The translations under genes were made by a program, and so were the position numbers. 61,573 bases of DNA, taken from NCBI RefSeq assembly GCF_001612685.1, contig NZ_BDAY01000075.1:1-61573 (forward strand), given 5' to 3'. Within the stretch, counting starts at the first letter, position 1, and each line of letters begins with the position of its first letter. This DNA is from Nocardia altamirensis NBRC 108246. GTDB taxonomy: Bacteria > Actinomycetota > Actinomycetes > Mycobacteriales > Mycobacteriaceae. This document shows positions 9,120 to 17,028 of the stretch, one piece after another. Under the pieces are notes generated by a model that made no database searches, had not been told where the DNA came from, and was given only the letters and a program-made list of their open reading frames with translations.

Positions 9120-10046
9120 ATGTCTCCCAACGCCTTCGAACTGGCCGATATCGTCGTGCAGTACGGCAAAACGGTTGCTGTCGATGCAGTGTCACTGAGC
9201 TCGGCCCCCGGTCGCCTGACCGCACTGCTCGGGCCCAACGGGGCGGGCAAGTCCAGCCTGCTCACCGTGCTCTCGACCGCTGCGCGCCCGAAATCCGGAA
9301 CCGTGCGCATCTTCGGCAGCGATGTCCGCACCGCGCCGATGCGCGCTCGCGCTCAGCTCGGCCTGGTGTTCCAGGAGCGAACCCTGGACAAAGAGCTGAC
9401 CGTTGAGCAGAACCTGTGGTTCCACGCCCGGCTGTTCGGCATGCGACGTGCCGACACGGCCGCGCAGATCGACCGGCTGCTCGCCATGTTGGAGTTGACC
9501 GACCATCGCCGCACCGCAGTGGAGAAGCTGTCCGGCGGCACCGCGCGACGAGTGGAACTCGTGCGCGCGCTGCTGCACCGGCCGGGTCTGCTCATCTTGG
9601 ACGAGCCGACGACAGGTCTCGATCCGCAATCGCGGCGGGTGGTGTGGCGCGATCTGCTGCGCATGCGCGACGAACTGGGTGTCACCACGCTCTACTCCAC
9701 GCATTACATGGACGAGGCCGAATACGCCGACGAGATCGTGATCATGGCCAAGGGCCGGATCGGTCGATCAGGGTCTCCCATCGATCTGAAGGACTCGCTG
9801 CGCGCCGCCTGCGTCCGGCTGCGGACCCATGACGACGCGCTGGCCGCCGAATATCTGCGGACCGCGGGATTCGAGGTGGTCACCGGGTTCGGTGAGTTGG
9901 AAGTCCGTTGCGCAGAACCGGATCGGCGGGTGGCCGACATCGTCGCGCACGTCGGCGTCGCGGTCGTGAGCGTTTCCGTACATCAGCCGTCGATGGACGA
10001 TGTCTACCTTGCGGCGACAACTCTGGCCAAGGAGAACCTGCGATGA
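9120..10046 (+). CDS. ABC exporter ATPase of the lanthipeptide cluster
   Basis: A 308-residue ATP-binding subunit with Walker A (GPNGAGKSS), signature LSGGTARR, Walker B (LLILDEPTTGLDP) and the H-loop STHYMDEAE, the DrrA/NodI type. A C-terminal regulatory part follows. The ATG at 9120 has a GAGGGG ribosome site in the 13-bp gap after lanC, which favours it over an ATG at 9087 inside lanC. It overlaps the permease gene downstream (ATGA). It is expected to drive export of the mature peptide. Confidence 0.9.
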   Translation: MSPNAFELADIVVQYGKTVAVDAVSLSSAPGRLTALLGPNGAGKSSLLTVLSTAARPKSGTVRIFGSDVRTAPMRARAQLGLVFQERTLDKELTVEQNLWFHARLFGMRRADTAAQIDRLLAMLELTDHRRTAVEKLSGGTARRVELVRALLHRPGLLILDEPTTGLDPQSRRVVWRDLLRMRDELGVTTLYSTHYMDEAEYADEIVIMAKGRIGRSGSPIDLKDSLRAACVRLRTHDDALAAEYLRTAGFEVVTGFGELEVRCAEPDRRVADIVAHVGVAVVSVSVHQPSMDDVYLAATTLAKENLR

Positions 10047-10858
10047 CGATGCTGGACGAGTCGGCGGCGACGCCGAATTACGCTGAGCTGCCGCCGGAAC
10101 GCCGGATGGTCGGCAGTGTCCGCGCGGTGGCCGTCATCGCGGGCCGGGATCTGCAACGTCAGGTCCGGCGGCCCGGCTTGTTGATCAGCAATGCCGTGCA
10201 GCTGCTGTTCTTCATCGCCATCTACGCGGTCGGTTTCGACGCCATGGTCGGCGCGGTCGGCTCCGTGTCGTTCAGCGCCTACATTCTGCCGGGGATCATC
10301 GCCATCCAGGTGGCGACGATCGGCATCTCCGCCGGGCTGGCCTACGCATGGGATCGTGAATTCGGGGTGCTCCGCGAGATGACCGTGGCACCCGTGCCGC
10401 GGATGTGCCTGCCTGCGGGCAAGGTTGTCAGCACCGGAATCATCATCGGCGTGCAGAGCCTGGTGCTGCTGTTGTGTGCGCCGGTCTTCGGATTGTCACC
10501 GACGCTTGCGCAGACAGCGCTGGCTGCGTGCGTCTATTTGGGCGGCTCGGCCGTGTTCAGCCTGCTCGGTCTGTTTCTGGCCACGATGCTCAACCAGATA
10601 CAGACCCTGCAGGCGTGCGTGCAGCTGACGATGATGCCGATGCTGTTCCTGTCCGGGTCGGTGTTCCGGCCGGACGGTGTTCCGGCCTGGCTTTCGGCGT
10701 TGATTCACCTGAACCCGTTGACCTATCTGGTGGACCTGGGCAGACAAGTGTTGGTCGGCAGCGGCCAAGGAATGCTCCCGATCGGCGTTGATCTGGGGGT
10801 GCTCGTGGGGCTCGCGCTCGTTTTCGCGCTGGGAATTCGCCTCGCGATCGGACGGTGA
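10043..10858 (+). CDS. ABC-2 type exporter permease
   Basis: A 271-residue permease of the DrrB/NodJ type with six membrane segments. After about 45 cytoplasmic residues come IAGRDLQRQVRRPGLL and the first segment. A conserved cytoplasmic loop (YAWDREFGVLREMTVAPVPR) and the late motif IHLNPLTYLVDLGRQVL are both characteristic of this class. It starts at an ATG overlapping the ATPase stop. Together the two form the dedicated exporter of the lanthipeptide-type cluster. Confidence 0.88.
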   Translation: MTMLDESAATPNYAELPPERRMVGSVRAVAVIAGRDLQRQVRRPGLLISNAVQLLFFIAIYAVGFDAMVGAVGSVSFSAYILPGIIAIQVATIGISAGLAYAWDREFGVLREMTVAPVPRMCLPAGKVVSTGIIIGVQSLVLLLCAPVFGLSPTLAQTALAACVYLGGSAVFSLLGLFLATMLNQIQTLQACVQLTMMPMLFLSGSVFRPDGVPAWLSALIHLNPLTYLVDLGRQVLVGSGQGMLPIGVDLGVLVGLALVFALGIRLAIGR

Positions 10859-10864
10859 CCGCGC

Positions 10865-11851
10865 ATGACCGAGCTGCATCCTGCGGAAGAACTCCGTGGA
10901 CAGGTCAATGGATTTCCCCGATGGGCACCGGTAGCCCGCGTTGCTGCCGACTTGGATGCGCCGGTGCTCGATGCCGCGGTGGAGTGGCTCACCGGACAGC
11001 TGCAGTGGTTCGACCAGCGGCAGTGGGAGCGGTTTCTGCCGCGAAGAGAGTTCCCGGAGGGCACGGTGCTCGAACTGCTTGTGCTGTGCCGGATTCTGCG
11101 CAGGGGTCGATTCCGCGACCATGAGCTGGTCGGTGGCGCGATAGAACTAGCGCAGGCGGTTGTTTCGGAGCAGGCTTTCCACTCCGCGCTGGGTCGTGCC
11201 GACGAAAAGTTCCCGTACCGAGCGTATTTGGTCGCACTACTTGCCGAATTGGGCTGTCCGGTGCGCAGCGCCGTCGAGCGCGTGCAGGTGGTCCTCGAGA
11301 CGGGTTGCGGCGGCTGGACCGGTGCCTGGCAGCCGGCGCTCACGCGGCTCGAACTGCGCTATGTGCTCGATCTCGGCGGATTCGCCAGTACGTCGTTGCC
11401 GGTGGCTGATCTGACGGCGGCGACGATCGCGGCCGCCGCGCCTGATCCGCTCTACCTTCGCGACGACGAGGCCTACGCCCTTACCCATGTCGTCTTCTAC
11501 GCAACGGATTTCGGTGCTCGGCCGATGCCTGCGGGGGCAGCGCTCATCGAGACGATGCGGACGCTGCTCGGGATGTACCTCGCGCTCGGGGACATGGACC
11601 TGGCCGGTGAGTTGTTGCTGTGCCTGCAGGCGGTTGGTGCGGCGGACTGTCCGATGACCGCACACGGATGGCGGGAACTGGCGCGCCGCCGTCGGACGGA
11701 CGGTGCGGTGCCTGGTCCGCTGTACGAGCCGGACCGATGGTCGGGGTTGCGTGGCGAAGTCCGGGAGGCGTACGCGTTCGGAACCTGTCACCACACCACG
11801 ATGGTCGCGGCCATGGCTGCGGCCGTACGAGAGGATCGTAATGTCTGCTGA
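10865..11851 (+). CDS. DUF6895-family protein
   Basis: A 328-residue cytosolic protein without membrane segments. The middle and end match my recollection of the DUF6895 family found in actinobacterial RiPP-type clusters: YALTHVVFYATDFG, then MDLAGELLLCLQ, a DGAVPGP turn, and a C-terminal CHHTTMVAAMAAAV. Its mostly helical, repeat-like character suggests an alpha/alpha barrel. The function is unknown. It lies 6 bp after the permease and overlaps the next gene, so it belongs to the same operon. The family call is from pattern memory, not from a search. Confidence 0.65.
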   Translation: MTELHPAEELRGQVNGFPRWAPVARVAADLDAPVLDAAVEWLTGQLQWFDQRQWERFLPRREFPEGTVLELLVLCRILRRGRFRDHELVGGAIELAQAVVSEQAFHSALGRADEKFPYRAYLVALLAELGCPVRSAVERVQVVLETGCGGWTGAWQPALTRLELRYVLDLGGFASTSLPVADLTAATIAAAAPDPLYLRDDEAYALTHVVFYATDFGARPMPAGAALIETMRTLLGMYLALGDMDLAGELLLCLQAVGAADCPMTAHGWRELARRRRTDGAVPGPLYEPDRWSGLRGEVREAYAFGTCHHTTMVAAMAAAVREDRNVC

Positions 11852-12425
11852 CGCAGCGGGTTCCGGCTCAGCACGCGTGCGTCAGGCGCTTGCTGCGGCA
11901 CAGGCTTGGCTGGTCGCGGTCGAGGAAGCCGCCGCTGCACCTGAATTCGAGGCGGCGCAGCACCCGAACGGACGTGGCTCGGAATCCGCACCGTCGGTGT
12001 CGAATCCGATGAGCCTGCTCCATGCGGATCCGCTGCTGTGGCGCGGCCTCGAAGCAATCGGCGCGTCGTCCGAACCTCGGCCGGAATGGGCCGTCGTGCT
12101 CGATGCCTTACTGGCACTGTCGATTCGGCGCTATGACCTCGACGCGCTCGCAACACTGCTGCTTGCTGGTGTGGAGTTGGAGTTGTCGACACGCCCGATC
12201 CCGGATCGGGCGCTGGGCTTCTTGATCGCGCAGCAGCAGGCCGACGGTGGCTTCGGCTACGCGGACCCTGGTGAGGAGCGATCCGAGCTCGCCGTTCGGA
12301 TCGCCCTCACCCGGCATTGTGTTGTCGCGCTTCAGCGTATCTGTGAACCGCTGGACTCCAGGATGCGGAAGAACCCTTCCTCGAGATCGCCGTCGCCCGC
12401 GATGCCATCGAGGTCGCCCTCGTAG
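11841..12425 (+). CDS. Prenyltransferase/cyclase-repeat-like protein
   Basis: A 194-residue protein that starts at an ATG 11 bp inside the preceding gene. Near the end is a repeat-like motif, FLIAQQQADGGFGYADP, of the kind seen in squalene-cyclase and prenyltransferase-type alpha/alpha barrels. This resembles its DUF6895 neighbour, and the two may form a pair. The last roughly 30 residues overlap the convergent LanF gene and are low-complexity (RKNPSSRSPSPAMPSRSPS). The natural end may therefore lie near 12350, or the 3' end may have been altered by the join with the convergent unit. The role is unknown. Confidence 0.6.
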   Translation: MSADAAGSGSARVRQALAAAQAWLVAVEEAAAAPEFEAAQHPNGRGSESAPSVSNPMSLLHADPLLWRGLEAIGASSEPRPEWAVVLDALLALSIRRYDLDALATLLLAGVELELSTRPIPDRALGFLIAQQQADGGFGYADPGEERSELAVRIALTRHCVVALQRICEPLDSRMRKNPSSRSPSPAMPSRSPS

Positions 12426-13042
12426 CGTGTCTTGCCCGCCACCAGGACGGCCACCCGGTCACACACCTGCGCGATCTCCGTGAGTTGATGGCTGGAGATG
12501 AAGACGGTGGTTCCGTTGTCGGCGAGCGACCGGATGATGCCACGCATCTCGCGGATGCCCACCGGATCGAGGCCGTTGGTCGGCTCGTCGAGCAGGATGA
12601 GCTTCGGTCGTGCCAGGAGCGCAATGGCGATCCCGAGGCGCCAGCGCATGCCGAGGGAGAAGGCCTGGATCTTGCGGTTGCGTACCTCGGTGAGCTGAAC
12701 GACGGCAAGCGTCTCGTCGATCCACGCTTCGGGGACGCCGCGCAACTTGGCGTGAATACGCAAGTGTGTCAACGCATCCAGCTTCGGCCACAGACCTGGC
12801 GTCTCGATAAGCGCGCCGACATCCACGAGCTGCGACCGGTCGTATTCCTGGCCGAACAGGCGGATGCTGCCGCTGGTCGGCCGTTGCAAACCGAGGATCG
12901 TCTTCATGATGGTGGACTTCCCCGCACCGTTGGGCCCGAGTAGCCCGTAGACCTCGCCGGCGCCGACCGACAAGTCGACTCCGTCCAAGGCCCGGTGCTT
13001 TCCGTAATGCTTGTGCAGCTGTGACACTTCCAGGGCATACAT
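12332..13042 (-). CDS. LanF/BcrA-like immunity ABC ATPase
   Basis: A 236-residue ATPase with Walker A (GPNGAGKST), Walker B (LILLDEPTNGLDP) and the unusual signature FSLGMRWRLGIAIALL. That SLGM..RLGIAIAL form is characteristic of the bacitracin/lantibiotic self-protection group (BcrA, LanF). The ATG at 13042 is preceded by AAGGAG. It follows its permease by 2 bp. Its position converging on the lanthipeptide genes suggests it protects the producer from the product, although a general peptide-resistance role is possible. Confidence 0.85.
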   Translation of the reverse strand: MYALEVSQLHKHYGKHRALDGVDLSVGAGEVYGLLGPNGAGKSTIMKTILGLQRPTSGSIRLFGQEYDRSQLVDVGALIETPGLWPKLDALTHLRIHAKLRGVPEAWIDETLAVVQLTEVRNRKIQAFSLGMRWRLGIAIALLARPKLILLDEPTNGLDPVGIREMRGIIRSLADNGTTVFISSHQLTEIAQVCDRVAVLVAGKTRYEGDLDGIAGDGDLEEGFFRILESSGSQIR

Positions 13043-13044
13043 GC

Positions 13045-13854
13045 TCAGATCTCCTTGCGCTTCAGGTGCATCGCGCCGACGGCCAGGACCAGCGCGGCCA
13101 GGACCAGCGATAGTGCGATCGCGGGCAGGATGACGCCGCGGTCCCTGACCGGACTGTCGGCGGGCAGCGGGACGCCGTTGGGGCCGATCCCGGCCAACGG
13201 CAGGATCACCCGCATCGGCCAGGCGAACGGGACTGTCATCCACCAACTCTTGTCCGAGATCAGCATTCCGCTCATCATCCCGAGGACCCCGACCGCAATG
13301 GTCGGGCCGAGGCCCCACATCACCGCGATGAGGAGAGCGAGTGCGGCGCAACCCAATCCGGCCAGCCACGGCAGGACGGACGCGGCCAGGATCGTCGGCA
13401 AGCTGCCACTCAGCCGCCCGGTCAGTGCGGCGCCACCGCACAGCAGCGCGGCCAGGAGCGCCGTCGACACGGCGGACAACACCGCCAGGGCGAGATATTT
13501 GCCGACCAGGTACCTGGACCGGGGAACGGCGTAGGAGAACAACAGCCGCCAGGCATCCTGGTCGGCGCGGACCGAAAGGGCGGCCAGCAGTGCGGCGGTC
13601 ATCGGAATGAGGACGCCCCAAGCCTCGAGGCTGACATCGCGGAAGACCGTCCAGGTACGTCCGGCCCGCCCCTCCGGCGAGGTGATCGACATCGGATACA
13701 GCGGAACGGTGATGATGAAGGGCAGCAGGATGACGTACCAGCCGATGAAGCCGCGTCGCATTCTGGCCAGTTCGGTCAGGGTGACGTCCCAGATTGTTGG
13801 CTGGTCTCGGCGAGTGCGCACGTCAGCCTCCCCACGGGCGGCGATACTTGCCAT
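13045..13854 (-). CDS. Lantibiotic-immunity-type ABC permease
   Basis: A 269-residue permease with six membrane segments. About 30 cytoplasmic residues precede TLTELARMRRGFIGWYVILL and the first segment. The arrangement and length fit the LanE/MutE permeases that work with LanF ATPases. The ATG at 13854 has a GAGGAG ribosome site. It is the first gene of a two-gene leftward operon, transcribed from the roughly 300-bp gap shared with eutC. Confidence 0.8.
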   Translation of the reverse strand: MASIAARGEADVRTRRDQPTIWDVTLTELARMRRGFIGWYVILLPFIITVPLYPMSITSPEGRAGRTWTVFRDVSLEAWGVLIPMTAALLAALSVRADQDAWRLLFSYAVPRSRYLVGKYLALAVLSAVSTALLAALLCGGAALTGRLSGSLPTILAASVLPWLAGLGCAALALLIAVMWGLGPTIAVGVLGMMSGMLISDKSWWMTVPFAWPMRVILPLAGIGPNGVPLPADSPVRDRGVILPAIALSLVLAALVLAVGAMHLKRKEI

Positions 13855-14153
13855 TGTTTCTCCTCGAATTGTTCAGCGTCACAAGGTAGGTAGCCGCGGC
13901 GGGCTACTCGGTTCACAGGTCGCTGCGTTGCGGTCACAACCGGTGCGAATCCACCGAATGAGTGCGGATTTCCGGCCGCACTATGACGGCGGGCACACGG
14001 CTGGATCGGTGTGATGGTGGGCATATCCTTCTGGCCCGAATAATCAATGTTTGCGTAGTGTCGGAAGCCTCCGATCGGTCGCCAAGGGCTGATAGGTGGG
14101 GTGTCCGGCGCAGGGCATTGCATGGCGTCGCTACGAGCGTTGGGAGCAGATCG
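13855..14153. other. Divergent intergenic region, no gene seen
   Basis: This gap separates the leftward immunity operon from rightward eutC and should hold both promoters. I looked for a short Cys/Ser/Thr-rich precursor gene on both strands and found none with a credible ribosome site. Confidence 0.5.
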
Positions 14154-14870
14154 ATGATCGAACCGACCGAACGGTCTGTGAGCGCTGCGGTGCCCATGGC
14201 CCGTGAGTTGGAGTTTCGCGCGATGCATGCGGCGGCGGGGGATACGGTGCACGCTCCGCTCGCGGTGCCCGAATTCGCGGCCGAGGTGGCCGAGGTCGGA
14301 CTTGGCAACCCGGTTTGTGTGCGCAGCGTGGCCGCGGATCGGTCGGAGTACCTGCGCGAACCCGACCTGGGCCACTGGCCGGATCTCGGTGCGGAGCAGC
14401 AGTTCGCGATGCTGCAGCCGAGCGGAGCGGATATCGGGATCGTGCTCGCGGACGGATTGTCGCCGCGGGCCCTGCGCGGCGGTGGTGTCGCCGTGCTTGC
14501 CGCCCTCCGCGACGAGCTCGGCGGCCGGTATCGACTCGCGGTGCCGGTGATCGCGACGCGTGCGGGCGTCGCGCTCGGTGACCACATCGGGCAGGCGCTC
14601 GGCGTGACCACGGTTCTCGTCGTGATCGGCGAACGGCCAGGACCGGCGGTGGCCGACAGCCTCAGCATCTATCTCACCAAGGACCCGGTGCCCGGCCGCA
14701 CGAATGCCGAGCGCGTCCGCATCTCCGGCATTCGCCCGCAGGGCGGCCTTGACTATGTTCGGGCCGCACAGATCGCTGCCGATGTCATCGCGGGTGCGCG
14801 GCAGCCAGGGCCCGCCGACGTCGAACTCGACGGCGCTCCGTTGTGGACGCCGAATTCCAGATCGGCGTGA
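14154..14870 (+). CDS. eutC: Ethanolamine ammonia-lyase small subunit (orphan)
   Basis: A 238-residue protein with EutC hallmarks: DRSEYLREPDLG, SGADIGIVLADGLSPRAL, VALGDHIGQALG, VVIGERPG and SLSIYLTKDPVPGRTNAERVRIS. EutC joins EutB to form the adenosylcobalamin-dependent lyase that splits ethanolamine into acetaldehyde and ammonia. EutB carries most of the active site and is normally encoded directly upstream, but here the upstream gene is an unrelated divergent ABC permease. The ATG at 14154 has a GGGAG ribosome site and gives a nearly full-length subunit. It can only work if eutB lies elsewhere. Confidence 0.85.
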   Translation: MIEPTERSVSAAVPMARELEFRAMHAAAGDTVHAPLAVPEFAAEVAEVGLGNPVCVRSVAADRSEYLREPDLGHWPDLGAEQQFAMLQPSGADIGIVLADGLSPRALRGGGVAVLAALRDELGGRYRLAVPVIATRAGVALGDHIGQALGVTTVLVVIGERPGPAVADSLSIYLTKDPVPGRTNAERVRISGIRPQGGLDYVRAAQIAADVIAGARQPGPADVELDGAPLWTPNSRSA

Positions 14871-14933
14871 GGTCGGCAGCAGCGGACTGCCGATCACGGT
14901 GCGCCCGATCGACGAGAGGACAGCCGCCATCGG

Positions 14934-15704
14934 TCAGGCGGATAAGACGGTGACCGATAGCCCGGGGTCGTCGCCGCTGCTGGATCTGACCAGCTCGGCG
15001 CGACTGGCGACGCCGACCTTGTCGTAGAGCTGGCGGATGCGGCGATACATGGAGCGCTCGGACATGTAGCAGTGGCGGGCGATCTCTGCGACGGTCATCG
15101 AAGAGCGCAGCATCTGGATCAGGAGCTTGTCGGAGTCGTCCAAAGTGCGCCTGCGGGGTTTGGTGGTGGGGAGATCGCGGACGGCGGCCGGGCGGCGGGT
15201 GCCTCCGGTGGCGGCGAGCGGTGTCGGGGCGGTCGCCGGTTGGGTCGTGCGTGCGTGCTCGCGCAGTTGCCCGCGCAGGATCTCGGCCTGACGATCGCCG
15301 GAGATGGCGAGGTTGACGACGAAGTTGGCGCCGGAGCGGATCGCGAAATAGGTGGAGTGGCCGGTGATGTCGTTGGTGACCGCGACGATCAGGCCCATCG
15401 CGTGCCTGGCGCGCACGGCGCGGAGGTTCTCCGCCTGGTATTCGGTGTTGACCGGCAACAGGATTGGCGCGCCGTCGAGGTCGTCGCGGCCGGTGAGCGC
15501 TGGGTAGTCGGCGAACTCGATCCGGCAGGACGGCGCGAATATCTTCTCCCATAAGGCATTCGCGGAGTCGAGGCATTCCCGTAGGCCGGGATGTACGAAA
15601 ACAGTGCGCTGTGGGCTTGTCTCGGCGCTTCTCGCCGACTGCTGGCCCGCGTGGGCAAACCCTTCCCGTGCGCGGCCTGCGTGGTGCGGATAACTCTCAA
15701 TCAC
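14934..15704 (-). CDS. LuxR-type HTH transcriptional regulator
   Basis: A 256-residue protein. The first roughly 150 residues resemble a sensory or PLD-like regulatory domain with no recognised ligand (a segment near residues 90-130 reads AIRSGANFVVNLAISGD). A linker rich in Pro and Thr follows. The C-terminal 60 residues are a LuxR/NarL-type helix-turn-helix: LIQMLRSSMTVAEIARHCYM, then SERSMYRRIRQLYDKVGV. I choose the GTG at 15704 because GGGGGG lies seven bases upstream. It converges on eutC, but no regulatory link can be read from the sequence. Confidence 0.75.
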   Translation of the reverse strand: MIESYPHHAGRAREGFAHAGQQSARSAETSPQRTVFVHPGLRECLDSANALWEKIFAPSCRIEFADYPALTGRDDLDGAPILLPVNTEYQAENLRAVRARHAMGLIVAVTNDITGHSTYFAIRSGANFVVNLAISGDRQAEILRGQLREHARTTQPATAPTPLAATGGTRRPAAVRDLPTTKPRRRTLDDSDKLLIQMLRSSMTVAEIARHCYMSERSMYRRIRQLYDKVGVASRAELVRSSSGDDPGLSVTVLSA

Positions 15705-15829
15705 GGTTAACCCCCCGAAAAGTGGTGCGACCGCCAACGGCGATCATCGTCTTCGTGTCCTACACATGATCAGACGCGGCAAGTCCACGATCGGTTCCAT
15801 GAAGTTTTCGACCTGGTAGATGTGGAACC

Positions 15830-16711
15830 GTGGTTTACGTCGATATCCCGCTGACCGAGGACATCCGCACCGCTGTTGCCGCCGAATGGGGGCACAAGGG
15901 CGACGGCGAGCGCCTGCACGGCGGTGAGGAGTCCGCCGCCTACCGAGTCGGCGAGGTGGTGGTCCGCATCGGAGCGCTCGATCGCGACCCCGCCGAGGTC
16001 GAATGGTGCAACGGCATCGCCGTCGCGGCGGCGCGCACCCTGCCTGCGGCGGTGGCGCCGCTGGCGCGGGCGGACGGTTCGACGGTCGCGATGGTGGCGG
16101 GGCGGCCGATCACCGTGTGGCCGTTGATCGAGGGGCAGTGGGCGAGCAGCGAGGACCCGATCCAGGTCGAGGAGGCGGCGCGCCTCCTGGCCCGCCTGCA
16201 CCGCGCCTTGGCCGAACACCGGCCGCCGCCGCGACCGCAGCCGTCGTTCCTGGCGATCGGGTTGGACGGCGCGGCATCGGCCGAACTGCCCGATCCTGAG
16301 CTGGATCGTTGGCTCGCCGCGTTCACCGCGACCGCACGGGTACAGCCGCTGCACGGCGACTACTACGAGGGCAACTTGCTGGCCCGCGACGGACACGTCA
16401 TCGCGGTGCTCGACTGGGACGAGGCGTTGGTCGCCCCGCCCGAAGTCGAACTGGCTTCTGCCGCATTGGAGTTCGCGGACGAGCTGGGAAAGGACCTGAC
16501 CGCCGCCGGTGCGTTCGTCGCCGCCTATCACGCGGAGGGAGGCACGGCAGCGCAGCTGGACGACGTCGCGCTCGCACAACTGATGCGGCACCGGCTGCGC
16601 AGGGAAGCGGTGTACTTCGGCATCGCCGTCGCCCGTGGTGTCGAGCACGATGACGACGATCTCGAATACCACCGCGATCGGCTCGCGGCGTTCCACCGGC
16701 TCCGGCCATGA
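15830..16711 (+). CDS. Aminoglycoside-phosphotransferase-fold kinase
   Basis: A 293-residue APH/choline-kinase-fold protein. The catalytic loop LHGDYYEGNLL supplies the Asp and Asn, and IAVLDWDEA is the metal-binding DxD region. A nucleotide-binding N-lobe precedes them (ESAAYRVGEVVVRIG), and RLLARLHRAL is the family's mid-region helix. Such proteins phosphorylate small alcohols, sugars or antibiotics. The substrate is unknown, and resistance should not be assumed. The GTG start at 15830 fits the beginning of the N-lobe. Confidence 0.8.
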   Translation: MVYVDIPLTEDIRTAVAAEWGHKGDGERLHGGEESAAYRVGEVVVRIGALDRDPAEVEWCNGIAVAAARTLPAAVAPLARADGSTVAMVAGRPITVWPLIEGQWASSEDPIQVEEAARLLARLHRALAEHRPPPRPQPSFLAIGLDGAASAELPDPELDRWLAAFTATARVQPLHGDYYEGNLLARDGHVIAVLDWDEALVAPPEVELASAALEFADELGKDLTAAGAFVAAYHAEGGTAAQLDDVALAQLMRHRLRREAVYFGIAVARGVEHDDDDLEYHRDRLAAFHRLRP

Positions 16712-16822
16712 TCCTGCACCAGGCGGGTCGATTGCGACGGCTGCGCTTGCCTGAAGCTTCACCGGTGTTTAGATGTCCTGCACTCGGGCTACTGCTCAGC
16801 GATTCTTACCGATCATGGGCCG

Positions 16823-17011
16823 GTGAACGCATTCGTCCGACCTCTTCTCGGCGGGATGATCGCCGTCCTGCTTGTTGTCATCGGCGTGTTGGTTGCGCCG
16901 TGGTACGAGAATTCGACGGACCCGTTGCCCGCCATCGAGGCGCCGGTGACCTCGGTGCTCGACCGGGCGCCGAGCATCTCGTCCCCACCGCTCGCCCCTG
17001 ACTTCCGGTAG
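16823..17011 (+). CDS. Short single-span membrane protein
   Basis: A 62-residue protein with one strong membrane segment (residues about 8-25, LLGGMIAVLLVVIGVLVAP) followed by a short external tail rich in Pro and Ser. The GTG start sits in the gap after the phosphotransferase. No family is recognised; coding is supported mainly by the sharp hydrophobic segment. Confidence 0.4.
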   Translation: MNAFVRPLLGGMIAVLLVVIGVLVAPWYENSTDPLPAIEAPVTSVLDRAPSISSPPLAPDFR

Positions 17012-17028
17012 TCATCCCGACGGCGCGC

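Noticed and set aside
13855..14110. Leftward short ORF as lanthipeptide precursor
   Set aside because: The frame beginning MPTITPIQPCARR has AAGGAT almost touching its ATG, contains no leader/core pattern, and runs on into the permease gene antisense-style.
15770..16762. Leftward 330-codon frame opposite the phosphotransferase
   Set aside because: The opposite strand carries clear kinase motifs (HGDYYEGN, DWDEA); this frame is its shadow.
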